From NCBI RefSeq assembly GCF_006716085.1, contig NZ_VFON01000001.1, forward strand, positions 1,612,001 through 1,676,000: a stretch of 64,000 nt of DNA. Direction: 5' to 3'. Numbering within the stretch: the first letter of the stretch is position 1; the number at the start of each line of letters is the position of its first letter. Source of the stretch: Leucobacter komagatae (GTDB taxonomy: Bacteria; Actinomycetota; Actinomycetes; Actinomycetales; Microbacteriaceae). Below are positions 34,304 through 42,943 of the stretch, piece by piece. The translations under genes were made by a program, and so were the position numbers. The notes beneath the pieces were generated by a model. The model was not told where the DNA came from and did no database searches. It was given only the letters and a program-made list of their open reading frames with translations.

Positions 34304-35374
34304 TCAGCTTTTCGAGGCGCCACCGCGGTCTTCCCGCGGTGAGCCACGCTGCGGGTCAAACGCGAGCTCTCCCGCGAGGCGCGTGACACGGAGACCCGGC
34401 ACGAACACCGGGCCCTGCCCCTTCCAGTGCGTGACGAGCGCCGCGATGCTCAGCGTGTGCTCACGGCTCAGGGCGACGCCGAAGTGCTCACGCGCAATTC
34501 GGTGGATCGTCCGCTGTCGAACTGCGGCGGGGAGCCCCTGCAGCACGCTCACGCCCCCGGCGTCAATCACCCGACCTTCCGCGGTTGGCTGCGCTGCGGG
34601 CAGCAGCGCTTCCACGGCCCGGCCTGCCCACTCGTCGAGCGCGTCGGCGTCCTCACGAGCGAGGTCGGCGCTTCGGGCGAGCCCCGCGGCGACCCCCGGC
34701 CCAAGCTCACGGGTGAGCACTGGCAGCACGGTCTCGCGGACGCGAACGCGCGCGTAAGAGGTATCGCGGTTGTGCGGATCGTGCCACGGAGCCAGTCCAA
34801 GCTCGGCGCACGCGGCCTCCGTCGTCGCCCGCGAAATCTCTGGGTCCTCACCAAGCAGCGGGCGCAGCAGTTCAATCCCGGCCGCGAGCGCACGCCTGCC
34901 AGGGATACCGGCGATGCTTCTCGTGCCCGAGCCACGCGCAAGCGCAAGCAGCACCTGCTCGGCCTGATCGTCGCGCGTGTGGGCCGTGAGAACCGCGACC
35001 GCACCCAACTCGGCCGCGACGTCTATGAATGCACCGTAGCGCGCCTCGCGCGCGGCGGCCTCAGGCCCGCTCCCCGCCACAACCGCGACCCGGCGCACGG
35101 CGACCGGGGCGAGCCCGAGTTCGCCTGCCTGGGTCGCGGCGGCCTCTGCGACGTCGTGCGATCCTGATTGGAGCGCGTGGTCGACGACCACCGCCCCCGC
35201 GCTCACCCCCGCTCGGTGGGCTTCCGCGGCGACGGCGGCGGCAAGGGCGAGCGAGTCCGCTCCCCCTGACAACCCGACGAGCACAAGCGGTTCAGCGTCG
35301 CGAGCGGTGCGCGGCAGCCCCATAAGCGTGCGCCGAACGGCCCGCCGAATCTGCATAAACTCCGGATGCTCCAC
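34304..35374 (-). CDS. tilS: tRNA(Ile)-lysidine synthase
   Basis: 356 aa. The N-type ATP pyrophosphatase P-loop is LVGLSGGADSLALA. It is followed by AVVVDHALQSGSHDVAEAAA and LTAHTRDDQAEQVLLALARGSGTRSIAG. It lysidinylates C34 of tRNA-Ile(CAU) so that AUA is read as isoleucine. GTG start 35374; alternative ATG a few codons in. It lacks the longer C-terminal domain of E. coli TilS, as is usual for actinobacteria. Confidence 0.93.
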   Translation of the reverse strand: MEHPEFMQIRRAVRRTLMGLPRTARDAEPLVLVGLSGGADSLALAAAVAAEAHRAGVSAGAVVVDHALQSGSHDVAEAAATQAGELGLAPVAVRRVAVVAGSGPEAAAREARYGAFIDVAAELGAVAVLTAHTRDDQAEQVLLALARGSGTRSIAGIPGRRALAAGIELLRPLLGEDPEISRATTEAACAELGLAPWHDPHNRDTSYARVRVRETVLPVLTRELGPGVAAGLARSADLAREDADALDEWAGRAVEALLPAAQPTAEGRVIDAGGVSVLQGLPAAVRQRTIHRIAREHFGVALSREHTLSIAALVTHWKGQGPVFVPGLRVTRLAGELAFDPQRGSPREDRGGASKS

Positions 35375-35474
35375 GGCTCAACGGTACCCCGGCCAGCGCA
35401 TCGGGTAGCCTTAGCTTCGGCAATATTTCGCAACCAGGCCGACACCGGTCGACCGCTAGCACGAAGGAGCGCGC

Positions 35475-35969
35475 ATGACCGCCGCATTCGACGCCGTCAT
35501 CGAGATCCCTAAGGGAAGCCGCAACAAGTACGAGATCGATCACGAGACCGGGCGCGTCTACCTTGACCGCGTGCTCTACACGAACTTCGTGTACCCGGCC
35601 GACTACGGATTCTTCGAGGAGACCCTCGGAGAGGACGGCGATCCGCTCGACGTGCTGGTGCTGCTCGACTACCCCGTCTACCCCGGCGTCGGCATCAAGG
35701 TCCGCCCCGTTGGCGTGCTCAAGATGAGCGACGAGGCAGGCGGCGACGACAAGGTCATCGCGGTGCAGGTGAAGGATCCGCGCTGGTCACACATCCAGGA
35801 TGTCGAGGACATCCCCGAGTACACCCGCAAGGAAATCGGCCACTTCTTCGAGCGTTACAAGGACCTCGAGGAGGGCAAGTGGGTCAAGGTTGACGCCTGG
35901 GGCACCGCGGCCGACGCCGAGAAGCTCATCGTCGAGGCGCAGGAGCGCCTCGCAGCTCAGGGCCACTGA
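35475..35969 (+). CDS. ppa: Inorganic pyrophosphatase, family I
   Basis: 164 aa with the soluble family I signature: IEIPKGSRNKYEIDHETG, YPADYGFFEETLGEDGDPLDVLVLL and the metal-binding Asp cluster. It hydrolyses pyrophosphate. GAAGGAG precedes ATG 35475. It is divergent from tilS and followed by nagB after 11 bp. Confidence 0.96.
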   Translation: MTAAFDAVIEIPKGSRNKYEIDHETGRVYLDRVLYTNFVYPADYGFFEETLGEDGDPLDVLVLLDYPVYPGVGIKVRPVGVLKMSDEAGGDDKVIAVQVKDPRWSHIQDVEDIPEYTRKEIGHFFERYKDLEEGKWVKVDAWGTAADAEKLIVEAQERLAAQGH

Positions 35970-35980
35970 GGCTAGCCCCG

Positions 35981-36703
35981 GTGGAAGTACGCGTCTTTGA
36001 CGACGTCGACGAGCTCGGCAGGTTCGCAGCCGAACACGTGATCGCCGCGATTTCGGCCCAGCCTGACGCGGTGATCGGCCTCGCTACGGGCTCTTCCCCG
36101 CTGTCGCTCTACGCCGCCTGGGCTGAGCTCGCGCGCGAGCGCGGGCTCGACCAGTCGGCGGTTCGAGGGTTCGCCCTCGACGAGTATGCCGGCATCGACC
36201 CCGAGCACCCCGAGAGCTACCACTCGGTCATCACGAAGACCGTCGTTGAGCCGGTGGGCCTCGAGCCCTCTCGCGTCGCGGTCCCGTCCGCGGAGGCTAC
36301 CGAGGAAGCTGCGGCTGCCTACGAGGAGGCGATCACGGCCGCTGGCGGCGTCGATGTCCAGATCCTCGGGATTGGCCGAAACGGCCACCTGGGGTTCAAC
36401 GAGCCGGGCTCACCGCTCGACTCGCGGACCCGACGGGTCTCGCTCACTGCCGAGACGATCGCCGATAACGCGCGCTTCTTCGACAGCGCTGCTGACGTGC
36501 CAACCGAGGCCATCACACAGGGCCTCGGGACGATTATGGACGCCCGCAAGCTCGTCATCGTCGCCGTCGGCGAGGCGAAGGCCGCGGCGGTTGCCGCCGC
36601 GATCGAGGGCCCCGTCACCCCCGACGTGCCCGCGAGCCTTGCGCAGCACCATGAGAACGTCGTCTACGCGATTGACAGGGCGGCTGCTTCGCAGCTCTCC
36701 TAG
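35981..36703 (+). CDS. nagB: Glucosamine-6-phosphate deaminase
   Basis: 240 aa from GTG 35981. Motifs VIGLATGSSPLSLYAAW, FALDEYAGIDPEHPESYH (catalytic Asp), GIGRNGHLGFNEPGSPLDSRTR and TQGLGTIMDARKLVIVAVG identify NagB. It converts glucosamine-6-phosphate to fructose-6-phosphate and ammonia. No nagA or NAG transport gene is adjacent; it shares an operon with ppa. Confidence 0.94.
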   Translation: MEVRVFDDVDELGRFAAEHVIAAISAQPDAVIGLATGSSPLSLYAAWAELARERGLDQSAVRGFALDEYAGIDPEHPESYHSVITKTVVEPVGLEPSRVAVPSAEATEEAAAAYEEAITAAGGVDVQILGIGRNGHLGFNEPGSPLDSRTRRVSLTAETIADNARFFDSAADVPTEAITQGLGTIMDARKLVIVAVGEAKAAAVAAAIEGPVTPDVPASLAQHHENVVYAIDRAAASQLS

Positions 36704-36709
36704 CGCTTC

Positions 36710-36766
36710 AGCACGAGCGAGGTGAGGCCGGGGAAACCCGCGCCTCGCCTCGCTTCTGCGTGTGCT
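36710..36766 (+). terminator. Hairpin after nagB (probable terminator)
   Basis: 12-bp stem with one wobble (36717-36728 with 36742-36753), inner CGGG/CCCG around AAA, and outer AGCAC/GTGCT. There is no strong U-run, so termination is likely but not certain. It lies 7 nt after nagB. Confidence 0.55.
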
Positions 36767-36782
36767 GGGGTGCCGGCGTTTG

Positions 36783-36827
<45 letters not shown>

Positions 36828-36834
36828 GCACACA

Positions 36835-36900
36835 CCGCATGGGATCTACCATTGGTATCCCCATTCCTGAGAGATTCGGCATACCGACGGCAGAAACCAG
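36835..36900 (-). repeat. Structured intergenic repeat, copy C (minus orientation)
   Basis: Read on the minus strand it starts CTGGTTTCTGC and ends GGTAGATCCCATGCGG; the end matches copy A (GATCCCATACGG) at nearly every base. GGTAT/ATACC arms with CC/GG inside form a hairpin. The (CA)21 tract follows its end directly. Confidence 0.6.
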
Positions 36901-36965
36901 GCGTAGCGGTCGATGTCTCGGGGCTTCGGGCGTAATACCAGAGGCTCTGCGCGTGCTGGCGCCGC

Positions 36966-37547
36966 CTACGCCCGCAGCTGCATCGTCGTGAGGCAGGTCG
37001 GGTCTTCCGCGCCGGTCGTGACGCGCTGCTCGGCAGCACCGTTCTCGCCGACGATGCGCACGTTGAACTCCCCGTCTCGCGGCAACCACACTCCCACGAA
37101 CCCGTTGTCAGCGGTCGCGGTGATCTCGCTGATGACCGTCTCTCCGGACGCAACGTCCGTGACCGTCAGCTCAACGGGGGTGTTCTGCAACTCGCCGAGG
37201 CAGGTCGTCAGACTGTGAAAGTCACACGGGTGCGTCTGGTTCACATAGGGCGCGATCGACAAATAGAACCTGTCTTCGTCGATGGGCATCGTCACGTTGC
37301 CGGGCTGCAACACGAGTTCGCCAGGCTGCACGGACGCAATGAGGTTGTCCGGAGACGGCCGCTTGTCGACGGGCAGCGTGTCGAGCCCCTCGATGATCGC
37401 TTTGGCGTCGGCGGTTCCGATCCCTAGCGCGGCGATCTGCTCAAGTGCGGCCGGCGGGGCCTCCTCTGCGGTCTCCTGTGCCGAGGCACAGCCGGTGAGG
37501 AAAAGAGCCGCGGCGAGAAGCGATGCGAATGCAAGTCGTATACCCAT
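36966..37547 (-). CDS. cueP: CueP family periplasmic copper-binding lipoprotein
   Basis: 193 aa. Lipoprotein signal ends LFLTGCAS (lipobox Cys ~20). The CueP body is recognised by FYLSIAPYVNQTHPCDFHSLTTCLGEL, NGFVGVWLPRDGEFNVRIVGENG and the C-terminal DPTCLTTMQLRA; the conserved cysteines bind copper in Salmonella CueP. It protects the cell surface from copper and may pass copper to exported enzymes. A CsoR-type dyad covers its start codon. The multicopper oxidase at 23767 is a possible functional partner. Confidence 0.9.
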   Translation of the reverse strand: MGIRLAFASLLAAALFLTGCASAQETAEEAPPAALEQIAALGIGTADAKAIIEGLDTLPVDKRPSPDNLIASVQPGELVLQPGNVTMPIDEDRFYLSIAPYVNQTHPCDFHSLTTCLGELQNTPVELTVTDVASGETVISEITATADNGFVGVWLPRDGEFNVRIVGENGAAEQRVTTGAEDPTCLTTMQLRA

Positions 37548-37556
37548 GAGGGGTAT
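37540..37556 (-). promoter_or_regulatory. CsoR-type copper operator overlapping the cueP start codon
   Basis: ATACCC-ATGAG-GGGTAT, a perfect 6-bp dyad with 5-bp spacer, matches the established CsoR operator pattern. The cueP ATG (37547-37545) lies inside it. Confidence 0.8.
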
Positions 37557-37646
37557 TCTCGCAGAACGCTTCGAGCATTCGCTGAGGCGGACCTGCAAGC
37601 CCGCGTGTCCGCGTGCCTGCGAGCCCGCGGTAAGCCCGCCTATACA

Positions 37647-37688
37647 AAAGGGGGCGCCACCCACGCGAACGCGGATGACACCCCCTTA
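37647..37688 (-). terminator. Rho-independent terminator of the cold-shock gene
   Basis: AAGGGGG (37648-37654) pairs with CCCCCTT (37681-37687); an inner CGCG-AA-CGCG hairpin fills the loop. On the minus strand CTTTTGTATA follows. It starts 9 nt after the csp stop. Confidence 0.8.
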
Positions 37689-37696
37689 AAAGTCGC

Positions 37697-37903
37697 TTAG
37701 GACAGCTTGCGGATGTTCACAGCCTGCGGGCCGCGAGCTCCATCCTCAGTGTCGAACTCAACCTGCTGGTTCTCCTCGAGGTCGCGACGCCCGCTGCCCT
37801 CAATAGCGCTGTAGTGCGCGAAGAGGTCTGCCGAGCCGTCGTCGGGTGCGATGAACCCGTAGCCTTTTTCACTGTTGAACCACTTGACGGTGCCGGTTGC
37901 CAT
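37697..37903 (-). CDS. cspA: Cold-shock protein (CspA family)
   Basis: 68 aa cold-shock domain with RNP1 KGYGFI and RNP2 LFAHYS, start [10 protein letters not shown] at ATG 37903 with AAAGGA 8 nt upstream. It is an RNA chaperone binding single-stranded nucleic acid. The frame is open far upstream, but only this start fits the family. A long leader (over 100 nt) with a hairpin close to the ribosome binding site suggests post-transcriptional control, as for other csp mRNAs. Confidence 0.96.
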   Translation of the reverse strand: MATGTVKWFNSEKGYGFIAPDDGSADLFAHYSAIEGSGRRDLEENQQVEFDTEDGARGPQAVNIRKLS

Positions 37904-38222
37904 AAGAGCATTCCTTTGTGATGCGGAGCCGCCGAGGCGGCTCGTAATGGTCGCGCATGTGCGCGGATTGAACTTATCAGCGGGACAGCCCGGGGAAACA
38001 CACCAGCGGCTGAGAGACACTGAAGCGAAGCAATCGGAAAGAAAGCGCCGATACGAGCAACCATACCGCACCCCCGCCCAAAACAAGCCCGAACAAACTT
38101 TCGTGATAAATCCTTAACTTTTGCGTTCACTAGGCGTCAGCTACCCCTCACTCAAACAGCCTCGGGGCGCGAAGTTGCCCGGGCTTCACGCAACTGTCGG
38201 TGGCGCTCGGTACCGTTAGACG
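37904..38222. other. Divergent intergenic region between cspA and the exonuclease/polymerase gene
   Basis: 319 bp. It holds the cspA leader with a perfect 8-bp palindromic hairpin (37926-37943, GAGCCGCC/GGCGGCTC) 23 nt before the start codon, AT-rich promoter-like DNA around 38050-38130, and the region before the plus-strand gene. No gene was recognised. Confidence 0.7.
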
Positions 38223-39974
38223 GTGCAAGAGAACCCGCCGCTGCCGACAGCCCACTGGTGCGCGCTCGGCCAGATGCCCTCGGGGGACTTCATGATGGCA
38301 GCCATCGCGGCGGGAGGGGAACCCCAAGAGCCGGTCGTCGTCCCGGCCAACGACCTCGCCGCCTTCGTTGCAGGGCTTGAGGCTTCGAGCGCACCTCGAT
38401 GGGTGTGGCATCACACACCCGCGATCTACGCCACCCTCCTCGCGTCAGGGGTTCGGGTTGAGCGCTGCCACGATCTCACCCTGTGCCACCAGATCCTCCG
38501 CTCGTCCGAGTTCGTGCGCGACCGTTCGGCGTTTCAGCTGCTCGATTGGGCGGCCCCCGAACCCCCGCAGGGGCCGACAGCGGCGACCGCTGGCCCTGCC
38601 CGCTTCGACCTGGATACGCAGCCGGCGACGAGCCGCAACCCCTTTGAGATCACTGATGTGCTCCGCGAGTTCGAGCGGCAGCGTAACGCGGTAAACACTT
38701 CAGCCCGCCCGGGTCGCCTCGCGCTGCTGCTCGCGGCAGAGTCGGCGGGTGCCCTCATCGCGTCAGAGCTCGCAGCCGCGGGCCTGCCCTGGGATTCCAG
38801 GGAGCACGACCGGATCCTTACCGAGTCACTCGGGCCCCGCCCCGCGACGTACGCCGAGAAACCCGCGAAGCTCGCCGCGGCGGGTGACCGCGTTCGGGCC
38901 GCGCTCGGCGACCCGAACGCCTCGCTCGATTCGCCGCCGAAGCTTCTCACCGCGCTGCGGCGCGCGGGCATTCACGCCTCCTCGACCTCGCAGTGGGAGC
39001 TTGCGGAGTACGACCACCCGGCGATCGCCCCGCTCCTCGAATACAAGAAACTCTCGCGCCTGCTCACGGCGAACGGCTGGGCCTGGCTCGATGAGTGGGT
39101 CACCGACGACCGGTACCGCCCCGTCTACCTCCCCGGCGGGGTCGTCACGGGCAGGTGGGCCTCCAGCGGTGGCGGCGCACTCCAGCTCCCGCGCTCCCTG
39201 CGGCCAGCGCTCCGCGCCGACCCGGGCTGGAAGCTCGTCTCGGCCGACGTTTCTCAGCTCGAACCGCGCGCCCTCGCGGCGATGTCGGGCGACCGCGCGA
39301 TGGCCAGTGCCGGGCGGGGCAAGGACCTCTACGAGGGCATCGTGCGCTCAAGCGCCATCGAATCCCGCGACGAGGCCAAGATCGCAATGCTCGGGGCGAT
39401 GTACGGGGCCACCTCGGGTGAGAGCGGGCGCCTCCTCCCCCACCTCAGGCGCGCATTCCCCGCCGCCATGGGATTCGTCGACCGCGCCGCGGAGACCGGC
39501 GAGCGCGGCGGGGCGGTGTCAACGTGGCTTGGCCGCTCGACGCCGCCGGTCGAGCCCGACTGGCAGGAGGCGCAGTCGCTCGCGAGCCAGCCCGGCGCGA
39601 CCCAACGTGACGAACAGAACGCGCGGCGCGCGGCTCGGGATCGCGGGAGGTTCACCCGAAACTTCGTCGTCCAGGGAACCGCTGCCGAGTGGGCGCTCGC
39701 CTGGCTGGCCGAGATTCGGCGCAACCTTGCAGCGTTCCCCGAGGTTCAGTCAGACCGCGCGGCGGCGGCGTCGGGGCCGGTGTTTGGCAGACGCCCCCAC
39801 CTCGCGTTCTTCCTGCACGACGAGATCATCGTGCACAGCCCGGCCGAGCACGCTGACGCGGTGGCGCAGGTTGTGCTCGACGCGGCCGACACCGCCGCCG
39901 AGCTGCTCTTTCGCGGCGGCGACGTCGACTTCCGGCTCGACCTGAGCATTTCCGATCGCGCGACGAAGTCGTAG
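38223..39974 (+). CDS. Bifunctional 3'-5' exonuclease / PolA-like DNA polymerase
   Basis: 583 aa from GTG 38223. The N-terminal ~190 residues are a degenerate exonuclease-like domain. The C-terminal family A polymerase carries motif A (LVSADVSQLEPRALAAMSGD), motif B (DEAKIAMLGAMYGATSGESGRLLP) and motif C (FFLHDEIIVHSP). It is shorter than Pol I and lacks a 5' nuclease. Actinobacteria commonly have this second PolA-like protein; its role in repair is presumed. Confidence 0.9.
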   Translation: MQENPPLPTAHWCALGQMPSGDFMMAAIAAGGEPQEPVVVPANDLAAFVAGLEASSAPRWVWHHTPAIYATLLASGVRVERCHDLTLCHQILRSSEFVRDRSAFQLLDWAAPEPPQGPTAATAGPARFDLDTQPATSRNPFEITDVLREFERQRNAVNTSARPGRLALLLAAESAGALIASELAAAGLPWDSREHDRILTESLGPRPATYAEKPAKLAAAGDRVRAALGDPNASLDSPPKLLTALRRAGIHASSTSQWELAEYDHPAIAPLLEYKKLSRLLTANGWAWLDEWVTDDRYRPVYLPGGVVTGRWASSGGGALQLPRSLRPALRADPGWKLVSADVSQLEPRALAAMSGDRAMASAGRGKDLYEGIVRSSAIESRDEAKIAMLGAMYGATSGESGRLLPHLRRAFPAAMGFVDRAAETGERGGAVSTWLGRSTPPVEPDWQEAQSLASQPGATQRDEQNARRAARDRGRFTRNFVVQGTAAEWALAWLAEIRRNLAAFPEVQSDRAAAASGPVFGRRPHLAFFLHDEIIVHSPAEHADAVAQVVLDAADTAAELLFRGGDVDFRLDLSISDRATKS

Positions 39975-40037
39975 ATTTACCCCACCCCGCGGCACCCACC
40001 TCCGCTACCAGCGCAGTTTATCCAACCGCAGACGCGT

Positions 40038-40043
40038 TACAAT
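40038..40043 (+). promoter_or_regulatory. -10 box upstream of the LAL regulator gene
   Basis: TACAAT, 80 nt before GTG 40123. A start at GTG 40045 would lie upstream of the transcription start, favouring 40123. Confidence 0.5.
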
Positions 40044-40122
40044 TGTGTTACAGGCGACGAATATTGTCGTTCCCGTACCTCCACCGACGCGGCCCATCGC
40101 AGGGAAAAGGGGATCGTCCACC

Positions 40123-42711
40123 GTGCGCGCAAAAGAACTCGATACGCTCATCGGCCTCGTCCGCGCCCGGAAGTCAGTGCGCCTCGTCGGAGACCTCGAA
40201 CTCGGCAAGACCTCGCTCCTGCAAGAACTCGAGACCTCGCTCACCGCGCTCGGGTTTGCCGTCATGCGGGTCCGCGCGACGCCAGCGCTGTCCTCAGTCA
40301 AGTACGCGGCCCTGCGGCAGTCGGGCGTTCAGGCAGACCGACTGCACCCGCAAAGCACCCCTGACGAGATCCAAGATGCCCTCTCCGTCGAACTCGCGAG
40401 GAGCACGAATTCTGTCATTCTCGTCGACGACGCCGAGTGGCTCGATCTCGCATCGGCCCAGGCCCTTGCGCCGCTCGTTCACCGAGACACCGTCACCGGT
40501 GTATTCGCCTCAGCGCCGTTCAAACAGTTGACCACTGAGCAACGCATGATCTCGCGCCTCCTACGGGCCGACGCACGGGTTGAGCTCAGGCCTCTCAGTT
40601 TTGAGCAGGTGGGCGTGCTGGCCGAGTCGCTTCTCGGCGCCCCGATCAGCCCCGAAATGGCGTCAGAGATCTTTTCAATGTCGTCAGGAGTCACCGGCGT
40701 CGCCGCCGATATCCTGCGCGCCGCGGGAGACTCCAGCAGCTTTCAAACTGACGGCCAAGGGTGGTCCTCAGCCCGCAGCGAGTTCTGGAGCGAGCACCTC
40801 GAAGAGACCGTCGAGAGACTCGTGGCGTCGCTCCCCGACTCCGCCTTCAGACTCCTTCACGCGCTTGCCCTCGCCGGCAATCTCCCTGCCGAGGGCGTCC
40901 ATGCCCACGATCCTGATACTGCCGTGACGCTCACTCAGAGCGGCCTCGTTACGGCGTTTCGGGACCCGCACGGCGAGCTCCGCTTGTCGCCCCGCCCCGC
41001 ACTGATCACCGATTACTTCCGGCAGCGGCCCGTCGACGTCTTGCACCTCTCCGCGCTCACCCTGCTCAGGCGGCTAGCCAGTCCGCTGCCTGAGCAGCCA
41101 TACCCGTCGGTGATGCCGGCAACACCCCACCTACCGCTCGCCGTTCACTCTGACTCCCACGACGCACACAACGCCGGCCTCGCGCGGTTCATCCGGGAGG
41201 ACGCAGAGCAGCGCCTCATCGCCGCCTCCCGCGACTGGCGCCGGCTCTCGAATCCGCCGCACGCGATCGCCTACCTCGACGCGCTCATGCAGGCGGGCGG
41301 GTACCCCGGCACAGCCGCTGAGGTACTCACCCGCACGCCGCCCACCTCCGAGAACGCCGTCGAGCTGCTGCAGCTCGCGCTCCACGAGCAGATGCTGGGC
41401 GAACAGCCGCCCCCGTGGGAACCCCGTCACGCGACCGCGCTGCGAGCCCAGCACGCTGACTTCACGCCAGCGCTCAACGCCTACGCGATGTACCTACTGT
41501 TCGCGCAGGAGGGCCTCACCGCGGAGGTCAGCGCCTGGCTCGCTGAGCCTGGCACTGACCCCGTCGGCTTCAGCGAGACAGTCGCGGACTATATTCGGGC
41601 GGCGACGGGACACATTTTCCCGCCGTCAGAGGCGCAGGATCCCCCCGCGCCGATCCCGCTGCAGCGCGCCCTCGCGGACCAGACGCATCTCATCACCGTC
41701 GTCAGGCACAGCGCGCTTGACGACACACTCGAGGGCATGCTCGCAGACCCCATCAGTCTGCTTCCAGGGGACGACCCGATGCCCTTCCTCGTCGACTCGT
41801 ACGTTCGCTCGCAGATTCTCCTCGGGCTGGGCCGGCTGCCCGAGGCACGCGAGACCCTCAGCCAAGCACTGTCAGTCGGCGACCTCGACCTCAGGTTTGC
41901 GGTGCTCTACGCCGCGATGCTTCGCTGGTCCGCGCTGCTGCACTTCCGGGACGGTCGCACAGACATCGCCCGGTCACTCTTGAACGAGAGCAAGCGGTAC
42001 TCGTCACTGCGCGGCACAATGCCGGGCATGCGGCCCGAGTTCGGGGAGGCCCTTGAGGTGCTCTTCAGCGGAGATCGCCTCGGCGCGAGCAAGCGCTTTC
42101 TCAGCGATGGCAGGGAATGCTTCAAGCGGTCACTCATCGATACCGCCTGGTCAATGGCCCGGTTTGCCTTTCAGCTCGACCCCGGCGAGGAAGCCCTGGG
42201 CGTCCTCGACAGGTTCTCCCGGCATCCGTCGTACGCGTGGTCGCGGCGAATCTCGCGGTTCGCTCGCGCGGCGCTCAATCAAGACCCGAACCTGGTGTTC
42301 TACGTGTCGCAGCTGTCGTCGGCCCCCGAGCTTTCGACGGCTGCGGATTTCCTGGCAGACATCGAGCGTGCTCAGGTGACTCGCGGCGTGCCCGGCAACA
42401 CTGCCTACGCGAAAGCCGTCGCCGAGGCCAAACAGGCATTCATCATGTTCCGCGAGCCACTGGCAAGGTCGAGTTTCGCCGACAGGGCCCCCGCAGTCGA
42501 GACGCTCACCCCGCGCGAACTCGAGATCGCGCCACTCACTGCAACGCTCAGCAACCGCGAAATCGCTGAACGGCTGACACTGAGCATTCGCACGGTCGAG
42601 AACCACATCGCTCGTTCCATGAAGAAGCTCGGGCTCTCGTCTCGGAAGGACTTGAGCGCGGCTCTGTCGAGCGTGGCGATTGCATCCTCAGGTAGTTCCG
42701 CAGAGTCGTAG
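40123..42711 (+). CDS. LuxR-family ATPase regulator (LAL type)
   Basis: 862 aa. It has an N-terminal AAA/STAND ATPase with Walker A GDLELGKTSLLQ and Walker B NSVILVDDAEWLD, a long helical repeat region and a C-terminal LuxR helix-turn-helix (LTPRELEIAPLTATLSNREIAERLTLSIRTVENHIARSMKKLG). I prefer GTG 40123 (AAAAGGGG upstream) over GTG 40045. Such regulators integrate a ligand or protein signal with ATP binding. It ends with VENH...RKDLSAAL, close to the second LAL protein at 58117, so the two are paralogues. Targets unknown. Confidence 0.88.
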   Translation: MRAKELDTLIGLVRARKSVRLVGDLELGKTSLLQELETSLTALGFAVMRVRATPALSSVKYAALRQSGVQADRLHPQSTPDEIQDALSVELARSTNSVILVDDAEWLDLASAQALAPLVHRDTVTGVFASAPFKQLTTEQRMISRLLRADARVELRPLSFEQVGVLAESLLGAPISPEMASEIFSMSSGVTGVAADILRAAGDSSSFQTDGQGWSSARSEFWSEHLEETVERLVASLPDSAFRLLHALALAGNLPAEGVHAHDPDTAVTLTQSGLVTAFRDPHGELRLSPRPALITDYFRQRPVDVLHLSALTLLRRLASPLPEQPYPSVMPATPHLPLAVHSDSHDAHNAGLARFIREDAEQRLIAASRDWRRLSNPPHAIAYLDALMQAGGYPGTAAEVLTRTPPTSENAVELLQLALHEQMLGEQPPPWEPRHATALRAQHADFTPALNAYAMYLLFAQEGLTAEVSAWLAEPGTDPVGFSETVADYIRAATGHIFPPSEAQDPPAPIPLQRALADQTHLITVVRHSALDDTLEGMLADPISLLPGDDPMPFLVDSYVRSQILLGLGRLPEARETLSQALSVGDLDLRFAVLYAAMLRWSALLHFRDGRTDIARSLLNESKRYSSLRGTMPGMRPEFGEALEVLFSGDRLGASKRFLSDGRECFKRSLIDTAWSMARFAFQLDPGEEALGVLDRFSRHPSYAWSRRISRFARAALNQDPNLVFYVSQLSSAPELSTAADFLADIERAQVTRGVPGNTAYAKAVAEAKQAFIMFREPLARSSFADRAPAVETLTPRELEIAPLTATLSNREIAERLTLSIRTVENHIARSMKKLGLSSRKDLSAALSSVAIASSGSSAES

Positions 42712-42726
42712 GGCAAACCCCCTACG
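42707..42726 (+). terminator. Short hairpin over the LAL stop codon
   Basis: CGTAGGG/CCCTACG, 7-bp stem and 6-nt loop covering the TAG stop. No U-run; terminator role uncertain. Confidence 0.4.
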
Positions 42727-42773
42727 TCGACCCTCAAAACACGCCTAAATACTCACATTTCAAGGCGGGGCCG

Positions 42774-42788
42774 AGTAGTCCGACTACT
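42774..42788. promoter_or_regulatory. Near-perfect palindrome AGTAGTC-C-GACTACT
   Basis: 7-bp arms around a single base, 63 bp after the LAL gene. The GTAGT/ACTAC half-sites recur in the dyad next to the second LAL gene (57958-57986). It may be a regulator site. Confidence 0.4.
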
Positions 42789-42888
42789 TAAGAGCGGCGA
42801 TTCTGCACCCAATATCGCCCTTAGGCCTCCCGTATGGCTTGGGTTTCAAGTACTGTTTCATTAGTCCCGGTGGTTCTCACTGTAGGAC

Positions 42889-42943
42889 TTCTCACCACAT
42901 CAACGATGAGATACCTTCCCCCAAATCTGGTATCTGGTGAGAA
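42889..42943. ncRNA. Three-way-junction-like nested inverted repeat (possible structured RNA)
   Basis: Outer stem TTCTCACCA (42889-42897) with TGGTGAGAA (42935-42943), 9 bp perfect. Arm 1 is CATC-AAC-GATG (42898-42908). Arm 2 is GATACC (42910-42915) with GGTATC (42929-42934). Only one base is left unpaired at the junction. Transcription is unproven. Confidence 0.4.

Noticed and set aside
36717..36753. REP-like palindrome after nagB
   Set aside because: A simple stem-loop right after the stop fits a terminator better; no second copy was seen.
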